The notes beneath the pieces are model-generated. The model ran no database searches. It was not told the origin of the DNA and was given only the letters and a program-made list of their open reading frames with translations. DNA of 64,000 nt from Clostridium lacusfryxellense (GTDB taxonomy: Bacteria; Bacillota; Clostridia; Clostridiales; Clostridiaceae). The position numbers and the translations under genes were made by a program. How positions within the stretch are numbered: the stretch's first letter is position 1; the number at the start of each line of letters is the position of its first letter. Where the stretch lies: positions 124,001-188,000 of the forward strand of contig NZ_JAHLEB010000001.1 of the NCBI RefSeq assembly GCF_018861735.1. Reading direction: 5' to 3'. This document shows, in pieces, positions 35,558 through 44,158 of the stretch.

Positions 35558-35815
35558 GAATTATTTTCAATTAATAATAAATATTATTGAGTAATATAAA
35601 TAATGTATTTTATAACTGTAAAAATTATTAAGATATTATAAAAAGATAGATTTTAATGAACCTGTAGATTTGGTAGCAATAACTACCCAGTGAAAATAGA
35701 GCTATAAATCTTCCTCCAATAATGATATATCTTGATATATCTTGATATAATGGATACACTATTAATGCATTGAATAAATATAGTGTAATTTATATGTTCA
35801 AAAGGAGGATAATTT

Positions 35816-35983
35816 ATGGATGAAAATAATTTAGAAAAAACAGAAAAAAGTACTGGTATTTCAAATGATGATAGTATGAATATTGATAATGATGTTGAAC
35901 AAAAAGTAATAAAACAATCAAGTGCTGATCTAATTAATGAAGTTAATGAGACTATTATGAAGGATGAAATGAATTTGTTTTAA
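35816..35983 (+). CDS. 55-residue acidic protein, unknown
   Basis: SD AAAAGGAGG at ideal distance from ATG 35816. The product starts MDENNLEKTEKSTGI and ends NETIMKDEMNLF. Strongly acidic, Asn/Asp-rich, no cysteines or hydrophobic segments, probably disordered with a helical C-terminal half. No family recognised. Its own terminator follows. Confidence 0.6.
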   Translation: MDENNLEKTEKSTGISNDDSMNIDNDVEQKVIKQSSADLINEVNETIMKDEMNLF

Positions 35984-35985
35984 AA

Positions 35986-36028
35986 AAAATATCTATAAGG
36001 CATGATTTTCATGACTTATAGATATTTT
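35986..36028. terminator. bidirectional terminator
   Basis: AAAATATCTATAAG-CATGA pairs with TCATG-CTTATAGATATTTT (one mismatch, loop TTT), A run before and T run after. Lies between convergent genes. Confidence 0.85.
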
Positions 36029-36038
36029 GCTTCTTTTC

Positions 36039-36935
36039 TTATATAAATAAAAGCGATATACCTAACAAAGTTATAATTGCACCAAATATTTCTCTTGGTA
36101 AAATTCTTTCCTTAAACACAATAATTGAAACAGGTATTAGTAGTATTGGAGTAATTGATGTTATTGTTGAAACTACTCCAGTTGATGCATGTTGAACAGC
36201 TAATAAAGAGAGGGATACGCCTACAAATGGTCCAAATAGTGAACCAATAGAAATGTATTTCATAGCCCTCATATCTTTAACCGCAACAATTAGTTCACCC
36301 CATTTTTTTAATACAGAAATGACAATTGTAAACCCAATAATTGCTGCTATAATTCTAATTTGAGTTGCAGCAAATGGATCATATGATCCCATTCCAAACT
36401 TACTAAAAACAAGACCAAAAGCTTGTCCTAATGCACCTATAAAAGCATAGGATAATCCTTTAATTGGATGAGATAACTTTACTTTTTTATTACCTGAGTT
36501 TTTAGTTAGGATTACAAGGGCAATACCAACAATAGTTATTATCATTCCAGCAAGACCAAGCACCGTGATTTTTTCACCCATAATAAGGAAACCTGCAATC
36601 GCTGTTATTGGTGGTACCGTTGACATAATTAACATGGATATACGTGCGCCAACCTCAACATATGCCTGAAACAAAAATAGATCACCTATTACAAAACCAA
36701 TTATCCCTGAAAAGGTTAACCATAACCAGGTAGAACTGGAAGCATCTATTGGAAAGATCATACCTCTAAAAAATAAATTACAAATTGATATTAATATAAA
36801 TGCGATAATAAGTCTTATTAAATTTACAGATATCGACCCTACTTTTTTTCCTGCGGCTTCAAATGATACAGCCGTAATTGTCCAACATAATGCAGTTGCA
36901 AGTGCAGCTATTTCTCCTATGTGCGATTGAAACAT
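36039..36935 (-). CDS. EamA/DMT-family transporter
   Basis: 298 residues, ten hydrophobic segments in two EamA repeats (from GEIAALATALCWTITAVSFEA and LSYAFIGALGQAFGLVFSKFG). Typical of metabolite or amino-acid exporters of the drug/metabolite transporter superfamily. Substrate unknown; monocistronic. Confidence 0.85.
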   Translation of the reverse strand: MFQSHIGEIAALATALCWTITAVSFEAAGKKVGSISVNLIRLIIAFILISICNLFFRGMIFPIDASSSTWLWLTFSGIIGFVIGDLFLFQAYVEVGARISMLIMSTVPPITAIAGFLIMGEKITVLGLAGMIITIVGIALVILTKNSGNKKVKLSHPIKGLSYAFIGALGQAFGLVFSKFGMGSYDPFAATQIRIIAAIIGFTIVISVLKKWGELIVAVKDMRAMKYISIGSLFGPFVGVSLSLLAVQHASTGVVSTITSITPILLIPVSIIVFKERILPREIFGAIITLLGISLLFI

Positions 36936-37046
36936 ATAATATTACTCCATTCTCCTTGTTCTTTAAGGATTAGTTTAATTTATTATATGATATCACTATA
37001 TATAATAAATTGTAAAATATATTATATATAGTACGCAGAGACAATG

Positions 37047-37072
37047 GACTAAGTAGATTATAGCGATTTATT
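37047..37072. repeat. isolated AAGTAGATTATAGCGATTTA motif (copy G)
   Basis: The motif at 37051-37070 matches the tail of repeat copy F at 836 (one indel-free change plus two others) but has no hairpin beside it. It overlaps the stop codon of the flavoprotein gene. Confidence 0.4.
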
Positions 37073-38003
37073 TTTCAGGTTTAGATGCAATAATAAATTT
37101 TTTATAGTTTTCTAAACGTTGTTTATAATCATCTGATTTCTTTAATTCCATGCTTATGGCAACAGTATTTTTGATGTCCTCAACATGAATAAGTTTCCCG
37201 GATAAAGTGTCATGAGCGTGCTTTAATTGTTCCTCTGGGAACTCAAATCTTACTTTACCATCTACAATTTTAACATCACCTTCAATACCACACATACAGC
37301 AAATTGCATGTGTAGATTCGCAATCTAAATAGAAATTTCTACTGTGGCAATGTGGGCAAACTCCTTCTTCTCCTTTATAAGAAGCATTTGCAATATCTTT
37401 TGCAGCTTTCGCAATGTTTACACCTATTTCATGTACTCGTGCGACTTTACTCTCATCTATAATAATGCCTGTAGACCAAGGAAATACTTCATTATCTATA
37501 AATTTCCACATAGGAGTTAATGCTTGTATTGCGCAGTCACATTGAAATCTTGTAACCCAGTCTGAACCGCCAAGTCCTATGTAAGAAACCACTTTATCTT
37601 TCAAGATTCTTGGATCAGGCGCTTTACCTCCTGTAGCGCGAGCAATTTTAGTTGCTACGATATTATTACCTCTATCCATTCTAGGACCGAAACGGTCTCT
37701 AATTGTAAGGAATAAACTTGGAGCGCCTTTACAGAAAATTGGATTTGCAAAAATTACGCCATCTGCATCTAGCATCTTATTTAGTAACCAATCAAAATCA
37801 TCTTTTAATACACACATATTCCCTTTTCCTGCCATAAGTGATCCAACACATGCTGTACACCCAATACAATATTTTATATCCAAATCTAATAACTGAATAA
37901 ATTCAACCTCTGCACCCGTTTCTTTTGCAGCCATCAATGCTTCTTTACACATTGCGTCATTATTACCATCTTTTCTTCCACCTGAAATACCTAAAATTTT
38001 CAT
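37068..38003 (-). CDS. iron-sulfur flavoprotein-like NADPH-dependent FMN reductase
   Basis: 311 residues, SD GAGGAGG. Flavodoxin-like start MKILGISGGRKDGNND with the FMN phosphate loop, then the compact cluster motif YCIGCTACVGSLMAGKGNMC as in iron-sulfur flavoproteins, FANPIFCKGAPS, and an added C-terminal treble-clef CPHCHSRNFYLDC...CCMCG likely binding zinc. Electron transfer or reduction of quinones/oxidants is likely. It follows the MFS gene by 31 bases on the same strand. Confidence 0.82.
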   Translation of the reverse strand: MKILGISGGRKDGNNDAMCKEALMAAKETGAEVEFIQLLDLDIKYCIGCTACVGSLMAGKGNMCVLKDDFDWLLNKMLDADGVIFANPIFCKGAPSLFLTIRDRFGPRMDRGNNIVATKIARATGGKAPDPRILKDKVVSYIGLGGSDWVTRFQCDCAIQALTPMWKFIDNEVFPWSTGIIIDESKVARVHEIGVNIAKAAKDIANASYKGEEGVCPHCHSRNFYLDCESTHAICCMCGIEGDVKIVDGKVRFEFPEEQLKHAHDTLSGKLIHVEDIKNTVAISMELKKSDDYKQRLENYKKFIIASKPEK

Positions 38004-38034
38004 TTTATATCCTCCTCATTATTCATTAGTTAAA

Positions 38035-39486
38035 TTAAAGACCACTCACTTTTTTATTTTCTAAACCCACATCAGATAATGAACAAGAATTCTTATTCCC
38101 AAAACTTAAAGCAAAGGATAAACAAAGTCCCACTAAAACAAATATTACTGCGACTGTTGCACTTGAATGAAATCCAGTAGCTATTGCAACTTGCTCTGTA
38201 GCTGAATTATTTAAGGCTTTTAGTTGTGAAGATGACATAATACCAATAAATAATGAAGAACCAAGTGCTGCTGATATTTGTTGAAGAGTATTCATAACCG
38301 CTATTCCATGTGGATAAGCTTCTTTGGGTAGTTGTTTAAGAGAACTCGTTTGACAAGGTGACATCGTAATACCAACCCCAATGCAGACTACTATATATGA
38401 TGCTATAATCTTAATAAGAGATGTATCACTATTTGAGCGTGATAAAACAAATAATGCCACAAGGATTATAGTAAAACCTACTGGTATTAACACTTTAACT
38501 CCAAATTTATCATAAATTTTTCCGCCTATAGGAGTTACAACCCCATTAGCAAGTGATGCTGGAAGTAATACCATTGCGGCTACAAAGGTTGTTGTTTTAA
38601 GTGCTCCTTGAAGGAACATAGGTAACATTACGTTCATAGTGAACATTGTCAAAAATGAGATCATAAGAAGTACTACCCCTACTGAAAATAGTGGATATTT
38701 AAATATCCGCATTTCTAACATTGGTTCTTTTAAAGACAATTGACGTTTAACAAATATAATTAATGATATTATGCCAACAATAAATATTAAGCTAATAATC
38801 TTCATATTTCCATCACCACTAAAACTACTTATGCCATAAATAACTCCTCCAATTCCCAGGCTTGATAATATAATTGATATAAAATCAATCTTAGGTTTTG
38901 TAAGAGTTGAAACATTAACTAAATAAATTGAACCTAAAATCATAGCTATTACTATAAGTGGAATTAACATTATAAACAAAACATGCCAACTAAAAAATTG
39001 TAATAAAATACCTGAAACTGTTGGTCCAAGTGCTGGTCCAAGCGAAATTACACAGCCACAAATTCCCATAGCTAATCCATGCTTTTCTGGTGGGGTTACT
39101 ATAAGTACTGTATTCATTAGAAGTGGAATCATCATTCCAGTTCCCGAGGCTTGTAACATCCTTGAAATAAGTAACATTGCAAAAGAGCCTGAACAAGCTG
39201 CACATATTGTTCCAACTAAAAGTAATGTCATTGCACCTAAAAACAAAGGCTTTGTTTCAAATGTTTGAATTAGAAATGCTGTAATTGGCACCATAACTGA
39301 TACAACAATCATATATGCGGTAATTATCCATTGAACCGTTCCTGCGGTAACATTCATTTCCTTCATAAGAGGAGATAATGCTACATTTAATATAGTTTCA
39401 TTAAATACAGCTAAAAAAGCACTGAAAACTAATACTCCTATAATAACGTTTGAATTGAATTTTTTTGTAGGTTTTGTTGTTTCCAT
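38035..39486 (-). CDS. DHA2-type multidrug MFS exporter (LmrB-like)
   Basis: 483 residues, SD AGGAGG, 14 predicted membrane segments. MFS motif C-like region AMGICGCVISLGPALGPTVSGIL and LDxxxVNVAL-like beginning FNETILNVALSPLMKEM. DHA2 family members export drugs with protons. The adjacent TetR gene, which reads away from it, and the shared operator suggest an LmrA/LmrB-like pair. Confidence 0.9.
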   Translation of the reverse strand: METTKPTKKFNSNVIIGVLVFSAFLAVFNETILNVALSPLMKEMNVTAGTVQWIITAYMIVVSVMVPITAFLIQTFETKPLFLGAMTLLLVGTICAACSGSFAMLLISRMLQASGTGMMIPLLMNTVLIVTPPEKHGLAMGICGCVISLGPALGPTVSGILLQFFSWHVLFIMLIPLIVIAMILGSIYLVNVSTLTKPKIDFISIILSSLGIGGVIYGISSFSGDGNMKIISLIFIVGIISLIIFVKRQLSLKEPMLEMRIFKYPLFSVGVVLLMISFLTMFTMNVMLPMFLQGALKTTTFVAAMVLLPASLANGVVTPIGGKIYDKFGVKVLIPVGFTIILVALFVLSRSNSDTSLIKIIASYIVVCIGVGITMSPCQTSSLKQLPKEAYPHGIAVMNTLQQISAALGSSLFIGIMSSSQLKALNNSATEQVAIATGFHSSATVAVIFVLVGLCLSFALSFGNKNSCSLSDVGLENKKVSGL

Positions 39487-39506
39487 TAATTTCGTTCCTC
39501 CTAATA

Positions 39507-39518
39507 TTAGACCAGTCT
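39507..39518. promoter_or_regulatory. TetR operator before the MFS gene
   Basis: TTAGACCAGTCT, sharing TAGACCAGTC with the site in the tetR promoter region. It lies just downstream of a likely minus-strand -10 (TATTATAAA). Confidence 0.6.
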
Positions 39519-39533
39519 TTATAATAAACTCCT

Positions 39534-39560
39534 AAAAAAACACCTATTTATAAAATAGGT
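39534..39560 (-). terminator. terminator of the tetR gene
   Basis: On the minus strand ACCTATTT / AAATAGGT with loop and a seven-base T run. It lies between tetR and the MFS gene on the same strand. Confidence 0.8.
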
Positions 39561-39593
39561 ATTAATAAATCATTTAAAGTTTGTATTTTATTA

Positions 39594-40163
39594 CTACATA
39601 TTTATTAAATTAGGTATTTGTTTAGCTAGTATTCTAAGTGAATCACCATTTTTCTTTGTAAGTGATAAAGTAATTCCGCCTTCTATCATTGCAGTAATTA
39701 CACAACCTAATTCATATGCTTTATCTTTACTAATTCCAGATTTAATTAATTTTTCTGCATATATATTTTCTAATGAAGCAAATATTTCGTCGCAAGCTTT
39801 TCTTAAAATTTCACTTGTTATATATGTCTCTAAAGCTATTAAACTTATAGAAATATCTGGAGTTATTTGCTCATTGTCAATAAGTATTGCAATGTTTTCT
39901 ATATTAAATTTAATAGCTTCAATTGGATCTTCAATACTGTCTAATGCATTAATTATTTTAGTTATTATTTTTTGTCCTGCTAAGTTTACAGATTCTAAGG
40001 CAAGTTGCTCTTTTCCTTTAGGAAAATGATAATATAATGATCCTTTTGGTGCTCCACTTTTTTCTAAAATCTCATTTAGCCCAGTTGCGTTATATCCCTT
40101 AATTTGAAAAAGTCTTGATGCAGTTTCTATAAATTTTTCTTTTACATTAACCTTATTATTCAT
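39594..40163 (-). CDS. TetR-family repressor, LmrA/YxaF-like
   Basis: 189 residues. N-terminal HTH KEKFIETASRLFQIKGYNATGLNEILEKSGAPKGSLYYHFPKGKEQL is the classical LmrA/QdoR type. Ligand domain about 70-189. Its operators (TAGACCAGTC) overlap its own promoter start and the exporter promoter, so autorepression and induction by drug or flavonoid-like ligands are likely. No SD stronger than GAGGAG is needed; that site precedes the ATG. Confidence 0.88.
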   Translation of the reverse strand: MNNKVNVKEKFIETASRLFQIKGYNATGLNEILEKSGAPKGSLYYHFPKGKEQLALESVNLAGQKIITKIINALDSIEDPIEAIKFNIENIAILIDNEQITPDISISLIALETYITSEILRKACDEIFASLENIYAEKLIKSGISKDKAYELGCVITAMIEGGITLSLTKKNGDSLRILAKQIPNLINM

Positions 40164-40174
40164 ATTAGTATACT

Positions 40175-40209
40175 CCTCTAATAAATTATAGCTCTCTAAT
40201 AAATTATAG
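40175..40209. repeat. tandem 17-bp duplication in the tetR leader
   Basis: CTCTAATAAATTATAG occurs twice in direct order with a two-base linker. It lies between operator and ribosome site. Confidence 0.7.
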
Positions 40210-40222
40210 TGACTGGTCTATA
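40207..40222. promoter_or_regulatory. TetR operator in the tetR promoter
   Basis: TAGTGACTGGTCTATA; its complement contains TATAGACCAGTCACTA, partly palindromic, directly after the -10. The pattern agrees with the known LmrA/YxaF box (TAGACCRGTC core), as I recall it. Confidence 0.65.
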
Positions 40223-40229
40223 TTTATAA

Positions 40230-40258
40230 ATTGTACTTTATGTTATAACAAATGTCAA
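40230..40258 (-). promoter_or_regulatory. sigma-A promoter of tetR
   Basis: TTGACA (complement of 40253-40258), 17 bp, TACAAT (complement of 40230-40235). Confidence 0.8.
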
Positions 40259-40467
40259 TAATTAAAAAAGAAAGAGCTAAAATGTAATCTTTGTTTTAAC
40301 AAAAGATACCTAAAAAGAAAGAAATAAGCATAATTACATTCACATTATGATATAGTAATTATAATGGTCATAGGTGGGTGTCTAAAAGTTATAGTGCATT
40401 AAAAATAGTGGAGGGGGAGAGCGATTGGGAATCCATTTGTATTCCCTTATAAATGGAGGAATATTTA
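40259..40467. other. leader of the 248-residue gene with possible upstream ORF
   Basis: A strong site GGAGGGGG (40410-40417) is followed eight bases later by TTG 40425, opening a 24-codon frame (MGIHLYSLINGGIFSEKD...) that overlaps the next gene's start. A hairpin GGGAAT / ATTCCC spans 40427-40446. Together these could couple translation of leader and gene. No clear promoter. Confidence 0.35.
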
Positions 40468-41211
40468 GTGAGAAGGATGAAAGATATATTTTATATTAAT
40501 GCTTTTCCAGAGAATAATGAGGTTGTCTATTATGGAGTTCAGTTAAAGGAGTTTTTAAAATATATTCCTACTGAGTTAAACCAATTGCTACTACTTGAGT
40601 CTGAGTATTATAGTCCAGGCTGTAGCTCTAGCACTAAACTTGAAATGGTTGATAAAGATGATATGGAGGAATTTTTAAATGAGAATATATATGGGTATGG
40701 TAATTTCTGCTGGGTTGATTATAATGAAAGAGAAAATGTGGAGAGCCTCGAACCTTTAGAATTAGCAGAGCTACTATATCTAGGACATATGTTTAAACCA
40801 GTGAAAAGTCCTTTTTTCGATAGAATTCAAAATAGGTATGCTTATCTTGCGCATGATGATGGATGGTTTTGTAGAGTCTACAGCAAATGTTATCCAGATT
40901 TTGAAGAGGTAATTGTGGGCAAAGTAATTGATGTATTGTCAAGCTCAAAGAGGAGAAAAATATACCCTTTTTCTAAAGAGTTGAGAGAGAAACTGTTAGA
41001 ACTCGCTAAGGATGGTTTATTAATAGATTTTAATAATATCTTTAAATACGGTAATTCAATTGAGATACCAATATATTGCATAGGCAAGTTTCTTGACATG
41101 GATGAGATGTATAATGATTTAAAACGTCATATTAATAGATCAAAATATTCAGCCAGGTTAGTACAGAAAAATAAAAAGTGGATTATAGATTATATTATTG
41201 AGAAGCAGTAA
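40468..41211 (+). CDS. hypothetical protein, 247 residues
   Basis: GTG 40468 is preferred over ATG 40453 because GGAGG (40455-40459) then sits eight bases upstream. The product starts MRRMKDIFYINAFPENNEVVY. Soluble, acidic/aromatic, rich in Tyr and Glu, with LEPLELAELLYLGHMFKP and a C-terminal basic helix RHINRSKYSARLVQKNKKWI. Not recognised; no membrane or metal motif. Monocistronic, with its own terminator. Confidence 0.65.
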   Translation: MRRMKDIFYINAFPENNEVVYYGVQLKEFLKYIPTELNQLLLLESEYYSPGCSSSTKLEMVDKDDMEEFLNENIYGYGNFCWVDYNERENVESLEPLELAELLYLGHMFKPVKSPFFDRIQNRYAYLAHDDGWFCRVYSKCYPDFEEVIVGKVIDVLSSSKRRKIYPFSKELREKLLELAKDGLLIDFNNIFKYGNSIEIPIYCIGKFLDMDEMYNDLKRHINRSKYSARLVQKNKKWIIDYIIEKQ

Positions 41212-41245
41212 TTACATTTATAGAAAAGCAATATATATACATAGA

Positions 41246-41275
41246 AAAGTGCCATATGACTGGCACTTTATTTTA
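41246..41275 (+). terminator. terminator
   Basis: AAAGTGCCA (41246-41254) / TGGCACTTT (41261-41269), followed by ATTTT. Confidence 0.85.
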
Positions 41276-41342
41276 ATATCGTGAAAGTAAAAACTGGAAG
41301 CTTGTACTTTCTAAAAGATCTGTTACTTAAATTAACTTACTA

Positions 41343-41837
41343 TTATCCTACTTTTACAATAGTTACTGTTGTGTCTATAAATCCCATAATTTGCAAGCTT
41401 GCACTTATTAAAGTCAAGGATGAGTTACTAGTAGTTACGGGAACAAGAACTGTCTTAGCTAAATTTGATTTTTGGTTTTCCTCGAGCTGTGGTGTCAACA
41501 CTTGTACTCTAGTTTCAGAACCATCTAGTAGCGTTTGATTGAGTTTTAATTGGATTATAGCCTCGTTGGTTCCATAGGGAAGTGTCGTCCAAACTGCAGA
41601 TGTGCTGTAAGTTACTAAATACAGCCCTGGTACACAGAAAATTAATCTATTTCCGTCCAGGTGTATACATCTACCAGTATTTGTTCCATTAACTATTGAA
41701 CCAAATGATATTGGATTATTTGATACTATATTCTGTAGACCTGGATATGAGGTCTCTATTGTACATAGTGATCTATAAGGTCTATCGCTTACGTGCTTAT
41801 TACAATCTAAACATTCATGAGAATTTGTATTACCCAT
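41343..41837 (-). CDS. TNF/C1q-like jelly-roll protein (BclA-C-like), unknown role
   Basis: 164 residues, SD AAGGAG. An N-terminal Cys-rich piece ECLDCNKHVSDRPYRSLC is followed by a beta-rich domain: CIHLDGNRLIFCVPGLYLVTY, AIIQLKLNQTLLDGSE, SLTLISASLQI. The order of strands (G-YLV-Y, L-LNG) resembles the C1q/TNF-type trimeric jelly roll found at the C-terminus of spore-surface BclA proteins. No collagen repeat or signal peptide is present. A spore or surface role is a guess. Confidence 0.5.
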   Translation of the reverse strand: MGNTNSHECLDCNKHVSDRPYRSLCTIETSYPGLQNIVSNNPISFGSIVNGTNTGRCIHLDGNRLIFCVPGLYLVTYSTSAVWTTLPYGTNEAIIQLKLNQTLLDGSETRVQVLTPQLEENQKSNLAKTVLVPVTTSNSSLTLISASLQIMGFIDTTVTIVKVG

Positions 41838-41951
41838 TTATTTTAACACTCCTTAAATTTAGATAATTTAATGGTCACTGTAAGGTATGCCACATTGCTA
41901 ATATTGGTTACATAATTTTATATGCATTTGAATATAATTGCTATACAAACT

Positions 41952-42401
41952 TCATAATTTATAATCTGAAGGCGTTCCCCATAGTTCCAAACGGTTAAAC
42001 ATAGGATAAACTGAATTGAATTTCACATAAATAGGTGCTTTATATAAAAAGGGATTTTCTCTGAAAAATTCTCTATCTCCATATATAATTGCCTGCAAAG
42101 CTAGCGGTAATTCTTTTATGAAAATGTTATTACGTTTTGCTGATATTATTGGGTTCTTTTCTTTATCTACCATAACATTAACCATCAGTTGGTACTCGTT
42201 ATTAAACATGATCCATTCTGCCAGCACTTCATCTCTCATGTCAGTGATTTTAGCATAATCGTACTTTGCTGCAATAGTCAAAAATAATTCTCCGGTAGTG
42301 TCTGAATGGGTAAGGGTATATTTCCTGGGAATAATCGGTTTTGTTTCACTTGTTCCCATGCCAAAATTAACGTGTAACATTTCTGTATTGAATTTGCTCA
42401 A
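41952..42401 (-). CDS. staygreen (SGR) family protein
   Basis: 149 residues from TTG 42401, because GGAGGG lies directly before it; the earlier ATG precedes the ribosome site. The protein begins LSKFNTEMLHVNFGMGTSE and shows PIIPRKYTLTHSDTTGELFLTI, RDEVLAEW, ELPLALQAIIYGDREFF, and the end FNRLELWGTPSDYKL, all staygreen-domain signatures. Plant SGR removes Mg from chlorophyll a. Bacterial homologues occur in non-photosynthetic Firmicutes and can act on chlorophyll in vitro, but their natural role is unknown. Confidence 0.88.
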   Translation of the reverse strand: MSKFNTEMLHVNFGMGTSETKPIIPRKYTLTHSDTTGELFLTIAAKYDYAKITDMRDEVLAEWIMFNNEYQLMVNVMVDKEKNPIISAKRNNIFIKELPLALQAIIYGDREFFRENPFLYKAPIYVKFNSVYPMFNRLELWGTPSDYKL

Positions 42402-42640
42402 AGTCTTCCCTCCATAATATAAATACATTATATATATATGACGTTAACTGTTGTTATGATCATAGTAATTCTATTGCTTATATTTTGTTTTAATAAAATA
42501 AAGGAAACCTTCTATTAATATAGAAAGTAATAAATGTAATTAAATAAATTTTAGCATTAATAAATCTAAAAAATACTAAAGACAAACCATTTAAGTTATA
42601 AATTCACAGAAGGTTCGTCTATAAATAGAGGAGTTTATAC

Positions 42641-43990
42641 ATGAGAAGAAAAGATATACTTGAGTTAAAAAAACGTTTTAAAAAAGAACAATGCACCTTC
42701 ACTAAAATGTGCGGTTGCTATGTTAATGGAGAAAAACATACTATTTTAAAATTTAGAGAAAGCTTTCTAAATTTAGAAGAGGATGAATACTTTAAATATT
42801 TAGAAATTGCCAAAAAAGTACTGTCTGGAACTGTTGGGAATAATATTTTAGAACTTAACTTTGAAGTTAATGAAGATTTTACAAATGAAAGACAGACTTC
42901 GCTTATGCAGCTTAAAAACAGTCAATTAAAAGATGATGCTCTTGTAGATAATCTTTATGATTTGATTATAGAAAATTATGATTACACTGGTAATTTTCTA
43001 ATACTATTTTTTCATGATGCTTATGATGTAGTTAGCAAAACCAAAGATAATATAAAGATAGATGAATCTGAAGAAGTATATGAATATGTGTTATGTGCAA
43101 TATGTCCAGTTTCACTTTCAGAGCCTGGTCTTAGATACTTTGAACAGCAAAACGAAATAAAAGCACGTATTAGGGATTGGGTAGTCGAAGCCCCAACTAA
43201 TGGCTTTGTGTTTCCTGCTTTTATTGATCGTAGTTCAGACGTTAACTCTGTTATGTATTATACAAAAAATCCAAAGGATACACATACTGAATTAATGGAA
43301 AATGTTCTAGGGTGTCCTTCAATAAAAACGGCTACGGTGCAAAAGGAAACATTCCAATCTATAATTAAAGATTCTTTTAGCGAAGACGAAAATAAAGCTG
43401 ATAAAATTTTTATGGATATACAAGAAAACCTAAGCGTTATGATAGAAGAATACAATTCTCTAAATGATGATGTTGATAGTGAACCTATAAGCTTAACAAA
43501 GAAGGATATACAAAACCTTTTAATAGAAAGTGAGGTTCCTCGTGAAATTACAACTTTAATTGAAAACTCCTATGCAGAGAACTTTGGTGATGATATCACT
43601 TTAGCTAAGCATTTAATTGACGCAAAGGCTCTTAAGGCAAATGTGCAAAGAAAAAAAGAAGAACGACTTCACAAACAAGTGGAAGTACTTCAAGCTAGAC
43701 TTGATCAAGTTAAACAAGAGAATACTATAGATAATGAAACTGACCTGTCTACAGAAATTAATGATGATAATGTGGTTTTAGAAGAACCCAACGCAACTGA
43801 TTTAGAGGAAGTTCCAGATGTTTATGCAGAAGAAAATAATGTTAAGCCTCATTATGATGTTATTTTACAAGTAAAACCCGAAAAAGTATCTCAAATAAAA
43901 TCTCAAATAATTAATGGCCAAAAATGCATAGTTATTCCTATTAATGACAATGAACAAACTACGGTTAATGGTATAGATAATTTAGTATGA
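42641..43990 (+). CDS. DUF4317 family protein
   Basis: 449 residues, SD GAGGAG. Start MRRKDILELKKRFKKEQCTF and the block KMCGCYVNGEKHTILKF match DUF4317, a clostridial family of unknown function. The C-terminal third is a charged coiled coil (about 330-370, KKEERLHKQVEVLQARLDQV) and an acidic low-complexity tail. Soluble. Monocistronic. Confidence 0.85.
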   Translation: MRRKDILELKKRFKKEQCTFTKMCGCYVNGEKHTILKFRESFLNLEEDEYFKYLEIAKKVLSGTVGNNILELNFEVNEDFTNERQTSLMQLKNSQLKDDALVDNLYDLIIENYDYTGNFLILFFHDAYDVVSKTKDNIKIDESEEVYEYVLCAICPVSLSEPGLRYFEQQNEIKARIRDWVVEAPTNGFVFPAFIDRSSDVNSVMYYTKNPKDTHTELMENVLGCPSIKTATVQKETFQSIIKDSFSEDENKADKIFMDIQENLSVMIEEYNSLNDDVDSEPISLTKKDIQNLLIESEVPREITTLIENSYAENFGDDITLAKHLIDAKALKANVQRKKEERLHKQVEVLQARLDQVKQENTIDNETDLSTEINDDNVVLEEPNATDLEEVPDVYAEENNVKPHYDVILQVKPEKVSQIKSQIINGQKCIVIPINDNEQTTVNGIDNLV

Positions 43991-44032
43991 ACATGATTGT
44001 AGATTATAGTAAGTGGAACTAATTTCTTTTTC

Positions 44033-44077
44033 AAATAGAGGTAGGGGATATTAAATTATCTGTACCTCTATTTTTTT
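44033..44077 (+). terminator. terminator after DUF4317
   Basis: AAATAGAGGTA (44033-44043) / TACCTCTATTT (44063-44073), with inner GGATA/TATC pairing and a T run. Confidence 0.88.
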
Positions 44078-44158
44078 AAAACATTAATGAACCTTTTATT
44101 AATATGTAATACACTCTTATTATAGATAGGTGATCAAAAAAGAAAGGAGAGATAAAAC

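Larger units (their letters stand above)
35249..35602 (-). repeat. hairpin repeat family, complete copy B
   Basis: Second full copy, matching 9678-10062. The hairpin is TAAGAGGAGTTCAC (35251-35264) / complement (35268-35281), loop TTT, followed on the minus strand by TTTTGTTTT. Then the AAGTAGAGATTAG motif, conserved core, micro-ORF and minus-strand promoter. Compared with copy A it lacks about 25 bases near 35497. Confidence 0.85.
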
